A DNA stretch of 64,000 bases from Wolfiporia cocos (lineage: Eukaryota; Basidiomycota; Agaricomycetes; Polyporales; Phaeolaceae), in NCBI GenBank assembly GCA_029448655.1, contig JACCLO010000009.1:62001-126000 (forward strand). Direction: 5' to 3'. Below, one piece after another: positions 46,126 to 56,589 of this stretch (positions are counted from its first letter, which is position 1; every line of letters begins with the position of its first letter). Under the pieces are notes generated by a model that was not told where the DNA came from, did no database searches, and saw nothing but the letters and a program-made list of their open reading frames with translations. The translations under genes were made by a program, and so were the position numbers.

Positions 46126-46447
46126 GCCATGTATGTCCATATCTGCTCACAAGGGCCTTTCCGCAGACATGCCCACACATGTGCCCGATGCCTGCGTGGT
46201 GTTTGTGAGGTTATAGCTATGAGCTGAGCAATGGCGATGAGAACGGGGATGCACCTCTCTTCATCTATCAGCGCTGAAGCTTACCGCAAAGCATTGGGTG
46301 CGCTCATCATATCCAGGAGAATTGAGCATAGAGGTCCGGCCCGCATGCCTTGTAGACTGACAGCACTGGCACAGCAGGCCAACAATGCCCACAATTCCAG
46401 ATATGTGCACACAACAGATCAAGAGCGCACCAGGTTGCGGCGCTCAG

Positions 46448-48023
46448 GCAGAAGAGGCAGGGATATAAATTCCATTGGAAATCCAAGGTATTTGAATATA
46501 TCCCAATGAATTCTGATGTACCTAAATCTATCCGGAAAAGTATCGAAATCTTCACAATGTAATCTAAATGTATCTACAGATCATGTGACTTGCTTCATAG
46601 GTTGACATATGCCATTGAACAACAGATCTTACGGTAAGGTTGCGTTGACATTGCATATGTTGCCTACGTGTATGGTTGCATAATGCAATTTTGTGTGAGC
46701 AAGGAAGTTGCATCTAGAGTTGTGCATATTTTGTTGTGGTTAACGTGCTTACGGCCTGTACCGCCACACTACCATTTACACGTCCATCCATACCCCTACT
46801 TTCGATCAAGTCATTGCAGATACACTATACCTGTAGAATGTGATAACAATCCAATTAGAACTTACTTTTGTGGCTGTAGTGAACAATTTCAGGAAAGGAT
46901 CTCTCCTTTTGTGGCGAAAGCATCTCTTACAGCCACACAGTAGTGAAGGCATATTGTGCGCTGTCCATGTCAGGTTTGTCATGTATATTGGTCATGTTTG
47001 CACCGATGACACAGCTTGCGACTGACTCCTTCTTGTCTTCACGTCACACCTTAGCCACAATCCATTATAGTAATGCTTCTACCTGAACTCACAGTATCGT
47101 CACGTCAAGGCTTCGTTTTAGGTTCCTTCAACATTCTATCACCCCTTGAACTTTATTTCCCTCGCTACACATAAGCAGGCTCATGGCACAGTGCGATCTA
47201 TCTCTATCTTGCCTTCTCCCTGTGCTTTTCTCGTATCTAGTTGGTCTCTGGGTCTTGGCAAGGTGATACCATCCCCTCCAGCTTCAAGAGGAGCCAAATG
47301 GCCACACATGAGTAGATTACCACCTGTGTGCATGAGTACTTGAGTCGTTAGTTTTTTATTTTGTCTCACCTACCTACATTCATTCAGTACACAACCGTTC
47401 CCATTGCAAGATGTAACTTACACAGAGAACAGACTGGTATGTATTTCATAGCTGAAAAATCTCCTATAAATACTCATTCATATACTGCAGAATGCAAGAC
47501 AATTCTATGAACACCTCTCCCTCTACATCCCACACATAAGCCTCGTTTTCCATACACGAACGCCACATTTAGTCGTAGTTACTTGACGCGGGATACAAAT
47601 GTACAAAAAAAAAGATTCTATGAACACATGGAAAGCTGACAGTTTTCTGCAATGGGGATTGGAGGCAGGAGCATAGATTGGAATATTTCTCGGGTGCATT
47701 TAGGTAGTATACATTGATACTTTTGTGTGCATTAGGTTACATCTGAATACATATCTTGAGCTATATTGAGCTACATTGAAGGATATCTCTTATGTAACCC
47801 TGAGGATGCACTCAGATATATTTGATGTATCGAGATTTATCCGAGATACATTTGGATACATTTAGTGTGGGTGAGATACATTGTATGAGCATCTACGATG
47901 TATCCTAATGTAGTCTATGGTTTGCCTTATATCCAAATGTATCTTATACATCTGGATACATTTTAAATACACTGGATTTTCACTGGGTATAAATGGTTGT
48001 CTCTCTCTCAAGCAGAAGAGGCA
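46448..48023. mobile_element. Candidate non-autonomous element with GATACATTT-rich ends
   Basis: The 12-base sequence GCAGAAGAGGCA occurs at 46448-46459 and 48012-48023. Inside, the left end (GGAAATCCAAGGTATTTG) and the inverted right end (GAAAATCCAGTGTATTTA) resemble each other. The right 270 bases are dense in GATACATTTGGATACATTTA variants. No coding region recognised. The class is unclear. Confidence 0.35.
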
Positions 48024-48124
48024 CGTGCCAAGCTCGACTTCGACTCTAGCCACCATGTCAGAATTAGTGCCCACCACCCCTCCCATTGTTGAGCCCCCTG
48101 TTCCGATGTCTCCTACGGTCATCC

Positions 48125-48831
48125 TGTTACGGTCATTTTGATTTTTCGAATATCGAGAGAACTCACCATCGGGCGAATACGATACAGGGACTTGTTGCAC
48201 AACCAGCCCCCCTGGCTACTCGTGATCTTACTGGGCGCATCCCCAGTTGTACTAGTCTATAGGGCTCGTTTCATCTTTGGCAGATCCAACCCTGCCACCG
48301 TTTCATGTTCATCATTTATTAGCTGACAGATGGTGTTCAACCGCCATCATTCCTATCTATCGTCTCAGATATATCACTACATACCTATCGAACGTTTGGT
48401 ACTACACCGTAGATAGTATCGGTGACATCTGGGACAGGCTTGACCCCTAAGACCTAACGTAGTATATAAATTCCTGTACTTACTGTCGAGGTTCCTCAGC
48501 TCGACCTTGTTGTACAAACAAGAAGTTTTATACTTGTTCTCAAACGTAGGAAACTATGCTCAGTATTTCTCGCTCGAGCAACCGAACGAATAAGTCCTCG
48601 AAGTGCACATTGACTTCTCGGACTTAGGCGAGTCTTATATTCTATTAGACTCGCACTTGAACCAATTATATCCTCTAACGCGTATTTGATATTAACCGAT
48701 CTCCTAAGGACTTCACTTAGGACCCGAAGGCATCTAACGAGTATTTGCCTTGCATACGGCGACATGCCTACGTGCAGAAGAACGATCTATATCCGCAACT
48801 GGATATACGAACGGGTATTCAACCCGTAACA
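48125..48831. mobile_element. Solo LTR, family 2 (inverted)
   Basis: A 707-base sequence from TGTTACGGTC to AACCCGTAACA with the duplication CATCC (48120-48124 and 48832-48836). It carries the family 2 core block on the minus strand (TCAGCTCGACCTTGTTGT). Confidence 0.92.
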
Positions 48832-48871
48832 CATCCCTTCCTCCCAACATAATCTTGTCCCAGAGCTTCCC

Positions 48872-49904
48872 TGTCACACGCCAATTTCAAGCCTTTAGGC
48901 ACAGTACCTTTTCTGACCATCAAGAGCACCCCTGATGCTGGAACCTGATGTGACAGCTAGTAGGAGCCCTACACACAAGCCACTCAGGGCACTAGCCACC
49001 AACATCACCAGCCACATCTAGAACCCCCCATCCAGTCCAACCACACAGTCCACAATCACAAAGCCACATAGTCACATGACCCTATGTACAGTGAGCCCGG
49101 TAGCACCTAACAAACCCCCGCTACCTGGACTACACCTCGCATACGTACAACACGTAGCAGACTTCTGGCTAGGACCACCAAGTACACATCTACCTGACCA
49201 ACCAAGTCCAACACCTCCAATCTCCACGAACTACAGCCTTACTGGCCACGGACTACATGCCATTACTGGCAAGGACTATGTACAATATGTACCATAGCCT
49301 ATGAAAGGCCCTAAACTCCATAGCGCCCAGGTCTATGAGGAACACCGACCTTGGGCAGCCCTTGTACGACTGAGAACCCTAGCAGTCACAAGGTGCTACA
49401 CACCGATTGCAGCCAATCACACTCGATCACCCAAGGCCATTACAGGCCAGTCCATGATCACTAGCTATGCTATGTCACCAGTTGACGGACCGCTAACCCC
49501 GCCATTACCAGCATCAGTCCCAATCACGCTAGGAACCCCAATCACGGACTTAGAACCCCACCATTACCAGCGAACCCCCGATAGACGAGAACCACCAATC
49601 CGGGCCTAATCTTCTATGTCGCTATGAACATCTTGCATAACCACTGCTCTGATGCCATTACCAGCTTATTCAACCTGCATTTATGGGCTATGTAGCTTAG
49701 AGCCAATCAGCCTGCGCCAATGCCCTTACTGGCCATGCAGCATAACATGTACAAACAGTGTATAGTCTATATAATTGGCCGACAGTCTTGGGTGAACCCC
49801 AGACTTGTCTTGGCCTCTTCAGCCTTAGATGCACTGGACCAGGAATGTGCTTTTGAGCAAGTAACATTTCCCTGGGTGTGTGTCTTAGGTTGTAGTGTGT
49901 GTCA
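48872..49904. mobile_element. Solo LTR, family 1
   Basis: A 1033-base sequence from TGTCACACGC to GTGTGTCA with the duplication TTCCC (48867-48871 and 49905-49909). It is more diverged from the other three family 1 copies, so probably older. Confidence 0.9.
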
Positions 49905-50335
49905 TTCCCACTATACCTGAACCCCTTATGCCTGACCATCCTCTCCTCAGTAGTTATGACAATGACACCGATATATCTGACATTGCACACATCACTAACA
50001 TTGCTTTTGGCAACATGACCTTTCTCGCTAATGATATTATTGGATCCAACAATGACACCATTTCTTCTCCAGCCTTTCACCTCTCAAAGTATACCCACAA
50101 CTTCCTGGAAATAGTTGTTCTTCATGGCAATTGTTTTGCTGCCCATGGACAATGCAACTATCCTTTTGTCCACAACCTCACCAATGAACACCACCACCTT
50201 CACTAATTTGTTTAAGGTGTCATCCTCGAAATTGATGACCAATTCTCTGACATGGACAACAACAAATCTCTTCCATGCATCTCATCCCCAATTGAGTCTG
50301 AACATCTCTTTACATTGAACCCCATTCCTGATCTC

Positions 50336-50782
50336 TGTCACAGATCGTTCTGTGGCATGCCCACTAAGCTTCATAAGTAATAATAGGTTCTTTACCTATT
50401 TGTAGTTACTTAGTACAAGCCTGTGTCGACATACATTATGATGGGTGCCATTACCAATGTCTGAGTCTACATATGAGTAATACACTATGACATATGCACA
50501 TGTACCACTAGCATTTAGGGCAGGCCTAGTTAGTGTAGTGCAACGCCTATATATGCATGACAACATGAGCCTTACAGCTCATGTTTAGCATTTTAAGTCT
50601 TTGGGGCATAGGCACAATGCTTCCCCCTCTACTGTCTTACTTTGCCTGACGACTGCCTCCTTGCTTAACTCACTAGTCTGGGGGTTCTGCCAGCATGACT
50701 CTTGCCTATCATCAGGGGTTGGTAGGGATGCCTTCAGGGCATTAAAGGGTCCCCAGTAGCCCGGTCACACCATACTGTGACA
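50336..50782. mobile_element. Solo LTR, 447 bases
   Basis: TGTCACAGAT to ATACTGTGACA with the duplication ATCTC (50331-50335 and 50783-50787). Its inner sequence is unlike families 1 and 2. Confidence 0.88.
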
Positions 50783-50805
50783 ATCTCCCTCCCACCTTTC
50801 CACAT

Positions 50806-51340
50806 TGTCACAGAAACCTTGTTTGCTACCACATAGCAGGAATCCTCTACATCTACCTCCTAATGCCCCTCTATCCTCCAATTGGAGAATGAGGAACGTC
50901 CTCACCCTGGTTTCCTAGGTCCAAAGGTCTGGGCACTCTGAGTTGTCAGCTAAGATGCTCCTTCCTTGGGCAGACATCAGACTAGTGAGTAGTAGAAAGT
51001 AGTTGTTGATGAAGAGGGCTGTTGCTAAGGGTGCACGCAGTAGAGTAAAGGCTTCCAGGGGACTTGCCCCCTAGGCCAAGAATACAAGTCTTGGGGAATA
51101 CCCAAGATGCTACCTAGCTTATATACATTCAATGTGTACTACTTAACCACCTTTCCCTAAAGGTGCAGTCTGTGCATAGTGTAACTACTTGTGATGTAAC
51201 TAAGTAAAGTGGTTACATGTAACGAAGAGTGACCACAGCAAAAGAAGATAAGATAAAGCCTCATGTGCTCCTCTAACCACCAGTAATCTTGTCAGATCTT
51301 GAGTAGCATGACATTTGTCTTTATGAAGGATTGCTTGTGA
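50806..51340. mobile_element. Solo LTR, 535 bases
   Basis: TGTCACAGAA to GCTTGTGA with the duplication CACAT (50801-50805 and 51341-51345). The expected final CA is missing, but the flanking reading frame (TFPHTGQISP) is restored by these boundaries. A TATATAC motif and a CCCTAAAGGT motif inside are shared with other LTR-like sequence to the right. Confidence 0.75.
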
Positions 51341-51730
51341 CACATACTGGGCAAATTTCACCACTCAAACCCATGCTACAGGAACCTACTGCCACTACCA
51401 CTATTCCTATACCACCTCCACCTACAGATACTCTTCAGGCAACCTTCAACTCATCCTTCAACACCTCAACTCTCTCGAAACATGTGTTAACAACCCTCAA
51501 CCCCACATTGCACCTGCTCAGCCACCCCATACCAACATTCACAAACAACCCCCCACCCAATCACAACTTCCCTCTAAATGCCCACACACAGACATCCCTG
51601 CCCCTGGACCAATGACACCAGATGACATTGACATCTACCTTGATGATGTGTCACAAATTCTCCAGTTCTCCCCCAGGTTAGTTCAGGCATATGCCACCCC
51701 CTGGGCTCGATCTCATAGCATAGTGTCCCC

Positions 51731-52598
51731 ATGTATATAGCCTACTGCATCTGAGGCATTGACACAAGAACTGACACTGACGTACTAAGACCAGTCCCCT
51801 GGGTGGCACAATGTCCAGAGGTAGAGTAAAGACTCTAATGGTCTGCTGGCAAGGGTGAAGTGGTATCATTGAACCCCTGATGCCCGAAGGCCCCCAGACT
51901 AGCATGCAGTAGATGAGATAGTTCAAAGCCTCATATATGTAGAGACGGAACATCGAGAATCTCAAGTCTGAGCTGTAAGGCTCAGATGAGAGGTGTATAT
52001 ATACATGCAGTCGCAGCACAAGTATCTAGGGTCACCCTAAAGTGAGATGGTCTGTGTGTAGATCTCGGAGTCTGCTGTAACTATGTACTGTGCTACCTAG
52101 GGGTCATGACCTCATCAGTGGAGGACTCACATAACTACTAGTCCACTGGTATTGTATGGTGAGGGTCATGTGACAATTTAGACAGAAGTACCTGAGTTTG
52201 AGCCTGGCTGGGTGCAGGCACTCCCATGTCGCAGAAAAGCTGTGACAGACATACTCCTCAGACTTGCTAATTCCACTGTGGGGCATGTCCCTGATGCTAT
52301 ATCATTATGCATGCTTGACTGGGTGTGTCACAATACCACTGGCAGTCCCAGACCGGCAGCTCCATGGGGACAGACATCCAACACCACTTAGCCAAAAGGG
52401 CCACTATAACAGCTCAGCTGTTATAGGTGGGACACACTATATGTGTAGTTCATATTCCTATGCTAGGCGCTTGCTATAGCACCTAAGGGTATTTGGCTTT
52501 ATACCCTTTGCATGGTTATGCCTTTATGGTATTATATGCCATATGGGTTTCCAAGCCTGTTATAATCTGTGATAGGATGCTCAACATAGGGCTTAGCC
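51731..52598. mobile_element. Insertion flanked by 12-base direct repeats, class unclear
   Basis: CATAGTGTCCCC occurs at 51719-51730 and 52599-52610, and the flanking coding joins (SIVSPSPTDF) when the insert and one repeat are removed. Inside are a GTATATATACATG motif and a CACCCTAAAG motif like those of neighbouring LTRs, but no TG..CA ends at the boundaries. It may be an LTR with damaged ends or two nested pieces. Confidence 0.45.
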
Positions 52599-52866
52599 CA
52601 TAGTGTCCCCTTCACCAACAGACTTTACAACCATCACTTGGCAATCCAAACCATGCTCCTATGCGAATGCTGCATGCACTCCCACATCCATGCAACCTCC
52701 CCCATCTCATCCTGCCTGACCCATGGCACCCACCCTCACACGCACCAATGACAAACATGAATGGGTCCTCCATTCTGACAACTACATCCCAAACAACATC
52801 CAATGTAATGAACCTGATGACTCCTTGGTATCACAATACCTCAGTGCCATGATATGGGCATGGTGT

Positions 52867-53787
52867 GCCCAAGGACTTGTGTACGTCATACACAGCGGTC
52901 GCCCTCAGACTAGCAGTGCATAGATGTGATTTGTTGCATAGATGTGAGACAGGGCATGCCGACACTCAGGGATGAGATACCAGGTACTAGACCTGACGAT
53001 GAGAAAACTATGTCTGAGGTGCTAACCTCAGACGTCGCGCTGTAAGTACATGCTGCACCACTAAGCTACTGTCTGCCCTAAAGGGGCCTGTGCACTGTAA
53101 GGTGCACAGGCTACTACAGTTGCTAGGCAGTCATGTGCTACACAGCCTGTAGCTAATGTGACCGTGAGTATAGTAATTAGCACCCCATCATATCTACGAT
53201 ACGATCCCTATCTAATCTACAAGTCACGTTACCAGTCTGAGTTGTGCCACAATGTTCTGTGACACTTGGTAGACCACATGACACAGAACATACCGCCCTT
53301 CCCCCCCTATCTCTAGTGTTCCGGCGTAGCCCCAAGGTGTGTCGGTTCTAGGCGTATGCGCATAGAAGATAGAGGGTCCCCCAGTCTAACATGACTTATA
53401 GGAAGTAGTCATGCAGCAAGGGAGTTCCATGGGTGACAGTCCTGCCCCTCATCAGGGAGGACGTCGATAGAATTCTAGTTCTGGGGAGTAACCCCCAGAA
53501 CGCATAGGCTTATATACATGAGTAGACGCGCTACCTACTCTACGCTACCGGCCCTAAAGGCCTGGTCCGTGCGTGTAAGTACTTCTACGCTACCCACACT
53601 CATATGGCATAGTTATGTAAGTAAGGTGCGCGTGACCAGGGTGCTGTTCTAATACCTACATGTGACCCTAAAGGTCACGTGATCTGTCTGGCTCCCTTCC
53701 AAGCGCTGGCACGCGTGTCTAGGAGGTGGCGTTGGGCACTATGTTCTACCGCAGGGCGCACAGTTAGTCCCTAAGGCCAAAATCTGT
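52867..53787. other. Unresolved LTR-like sequence
   Basis: Coding-like sequence stops near 52866 and resumes at 54946. This part carries several LTR-style features: TATATACATG near 53511, CCCTAAAGG blocks at 53077, 53552 and 53666, and a C-rich purine-tract complement at 53298-53307. The hairpin TGTTCTGTG..CACAGAACA lies at 53252-53290. I could not find paired ends with a target duplication, so at least one damaged or partial element is present. Confidence 0.4.
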
Positions 53788-54945
53788 TGACACAGTACGC
53801 CTGTGGGACTCACCAAGTGCCTATATTGTTGAGATAAGGCGACTTAGAGAGGAGGCAATACCAGCGCAGCAGGATGTGAGAGGTTATTCTACGGCGCAAG
53901 CCGAGAATAATAGAACTAGAGTTATAGGGCGTCAAGCCCCTAGTTATATACATGTTTATGGGAAGGTCACGTGCTACTAGCTAGTCGTTACCTTTCCGGG
54001 TTATGTGGCTTTGCCAAAGGGCGAAGCTTATCTTATCTACTGTTTATGGACTCTACATAGAATGGCCGTGGTAAGGCCCTAATGGCCGAACCAATCGTAT
54101 GAGAGGGATTTGTGTATGTTATCATATGAACGCGGGCGCAGCCCGGGTATATGGGAAGCCGGTTGCCGGATACCGTGAGGTATAATGGCGATTGGCCGGT
54201 CTTCGTAGGATGACCAAGGCGAGACGCCGAGGTCGTTATGCCATTGGACGGGAAGTACCGTGGCATGTGTTACAGCCCGGACCGGATGGTTACCGGGGCA
54301 TCTGTTGGTCTTAGCCGTGAGGCGAGGACCGGTGTTTGGGCAACGCCGTGATGGCAGAAGCCCGGGACTTGGAGACCGCCGAGTCCGTGGGAGGCCGAGA
54401 AGGCCGTGACCTATAGCGATATAGCGTTGGTGCTATTATAGTGCTGTATGGTCATGTTGCCATTATTATGCAAAGGCATGGCGCGCCTGAGGTGTCATTG
54501 TGATCAAGGATCTTATGACGTGTGGGAAGCCGAGAAGGCCAACCCAATAGTACAAGGCCGCGAGGCACTGTTTGTACGTGTGGACATTATTATGCGAGCG
54601 TGCCGCGCTCGGCCTATCATTATGATCTATGATCTATGACGTGGCTGGTCTTGCTCTGACGGGCGAGACCTGTATGACATAGCTATGACGATTGCTATTG
54701 TCTAGACGGATATGACGTATTGCGGATATCGGACCGTGAGGTTACCAATGATAGTGCGATGATATCATTAGTCTTGTGACGTAGCATTACGTAAGCTGGT
54801 CAGGTGGTTGATAAGCCCAGTTAAGAGCTTGTCGTGGTGGCAATGGGAGTTAACCCGTAGATAACTTGTAGTTAGACGTATAAATCCCGGATAAATTGCT
54901 ATAATCATAGGAAAAATGCTGTAAGCCCCAGATAAATCTGTGACA
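53788..54945. mobile_element. Solo LTR, 1158 bases
   Basis: TGACACAGTA to AAATCTGTGACA with the duplication TCTGT (53783-53787 and 54946-54950). It contains TATATACATG near 53945 and several GCCGAGAAGGCC-type repeats near 54390-54540. Confidence 0.82.
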
Positions 54946-55319
54946 TCTGTGACACCACATCAATTCTGGATTCCATGCCACTCCCCAAACCCAAGATGCA
55001 TGGATCAATTGGCTCAAGTGGACACACAACATCATCATCCTCTACTTCCAAACCAATGAATACATTAAATGCAACATCACCCTCCAAATCTGCTCCATCC
55101 TATGCCTCCCTGATCACATCATTTTCTCACAGAACATCCCTTGGGCAAGACTCATTTTCCAGGGTGTTCCTTGCCAACCCAGTCCAGGCCAACCATGCTA
55201 CACATCAGAACAACTCAAAGTGGCTATCAATTGTAACCCTCTATTCTCCAAACTCACTCTCATGCACAACATTCAATGGCTTTGTTGTGAAGAAAATATG
55301 CTCAACCTCACTAAAGCTA

Positions 55320-55846
55320 TGTCACAGATTTTCCTAAGCTAACGCTTATTTTTCCCTATTTTTCCCTAACGTTCTACAATTTCTACGCAATTGTCTCACT
55401 CTAAGTTCCTAGTTCATATAGTTGAATTAACCTAAACGTCACTTCCCGTTACTGATCTTATCTTTATCTTATCTTAGATAGCAACTCTCTGTCATCTTAT
55501 TTTCATCGTAGACAGACTTTCACGTCACAAGACTCATCATGAGTTCTTACTCATCGCGCGTCAGCACGATGACAATGCCCGACCGGCATATTACTCATAC
55601 CCAGTACCAGGGGTCCTGTCCTTGTATCAATAGTCTTACCCGTGGTCCCGTTGGTCCCGCACACGGTATTAGAGGTCCTACTAGACATGTATATATACTG
55701 TACTCTGAGTCGCTTAGGACTCAGACTAGTTCTTCTATCGACTACTGCTATTAGCCCCCCAAAGCTAGTAGCTCTTAAACCTCTGCTTATAAAGCTTTGT
55801 TACTCGTCCAACACCGCTTCAACAATCTATAAGTAAGTCTGCGTCA
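55320..55846 (+). mobile_element. Solo LTR of the gypsy element's own family
   Basis: TGTCACAGAT to CTGCGTCA with the duplication AGCTA (55315-55319 and 55847-55851). It shares the TTATTTTTCCCTATTTTTCCC block, the TATATA-CTCTGAGT region and the CTGCGTCA end with the 3' LTR at 55906-56508, which lies inverted 59 bases away. Confidence 0.9.
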
Positions 55847-55905
55847 AGCTAACTGCATCCCAAGTCCCATTGGACAACTCACTTCCACTATTCAATGCTC
55901 CCCTC

Positions 55906-56508
55906 TGACGCAGACACTCACTATGACTGAATATAGGTTGAGGGGCGGTGTCGATAGTGGTGAGAGGTTAAAAGTCAAGCAGTTGGTAAGAGACAACTAG
56001 TCGATTGTCGAGGAGAACTATTCTGAGTCTACAACGTACTCAGAGGCCAGCTTATATACATGGAGGGTAAGACCCGTAACACCGTAGGTAAGACTAGAGA
56101 TACCGCAGGGCGTAGGGTTATGTACCAGTAATGGTACGACCCGAAGCTTGTGATAGTTCCAAAGGTCGCTGACTGAGCATAAGGCTACAGCATGTGACGT
56201 GAGTTAGGCCGCTGACTGAGCGTGAGCCAGCGGCAGGTGACGCGAGTCACTAGAAAGCCATGTGACGTGTGGCAACGTATGTTGTGAACTCTTTGTAAGG
56301 TCACGTGCAGGAAAGATAAGATGTGTCTACAGATAAGACGAGGCGCCGTGATAGGCGCTGAGCTAACGTGCACAAGAGATAAGATAAGAGTTATCTACGA
56401 GAGTGAGATAAGGGTGAGACATAACGTGATACGGAAAGCGAGTAGAACGAGCTGTAGAAAGTCAGAGAAAATAGGGAAAAATAGGGAAAAATAAGAGAAA
56501 CCGTGACA
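55906..56508 (-). mobile_element. 3' LTR of the gypsy element
   Basis: On the minus strand it begins TGTCACGGTTTC directly after the purine tract and ends CTGCGTCA, 603 bases. It carries a TATA box at 56051-56058 and several CTTATCT repeats in the first half. Confidence 0.88.
56051..56058 (-). promoter_or_regulatory. TATA box in the gypsy LTR
   Basis: TATATAAG on the minus strand, in the middle of the LTR. The equivalent TATATATA occurs in the solo LTR of the same family near 55687. Transcription would start shortly downstream. Confidence 0.6.
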
Positions 56509-56522
56509 TTACCCCCTCCTCA
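56509..56522 (-). promoter_or_regulatory. Polypurine tract, plus-strand primer of the gypsy element
   Basis: TGAGGAGGGGGTAA on the minus strand lies immediately before the LTR's TGTCAC, the expected position for priming second-strand synthesis. Confidence 0.85.
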
Positions 56523-56589
56523 AAATTCAGCGTCCCGATGAAGCAGCTAAAAATGCTAGAGCCCACTAAAGGGTTAGACTTTGCTTGCG

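Larger units (their letters stand above)
48055..55905 (+). pseudogene. Degenerate ORF1/gag-like gene cut into pieces by LTR insertions
   Basis: Coding-like pieces on one strand lie at 48055-48124, 48832-48871, 49905-50335, 50783-50805, 51341-51730, 52611-52866, 54946-55319 and 55847-55905. They begin with an ATG in good context (CACCATGTC) and are Pro/Ser/Thr/Asn-rich. Joining pieces across each insertion often keeps the frame (for example TVI-P-SSQHN at the first and LTKA-NCIPSP at the last). Some stops (near 50206) and shifts are present. The segment near 55000-55300 (NIPWARLIFQGVP, YTSEQLKVAIN, NIQWLCCEENML) resembles the RNA-binding part of ORF1 proteins from basidiomycete non-LTR retrotransposons. 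That assignment is from memory of the pattern and is tentative. The 3' end is beyond the gypsy insertion. Confidence 0.5.

Noticed and set aside
51649..52246. A possible LTR from TGTCACAAAT to GCTGTGACA
   Set aside because: The flanks (TGATG and GACAT) do not match, and the left TGTCAC reads well as coding sequence (DDVSQILQ).
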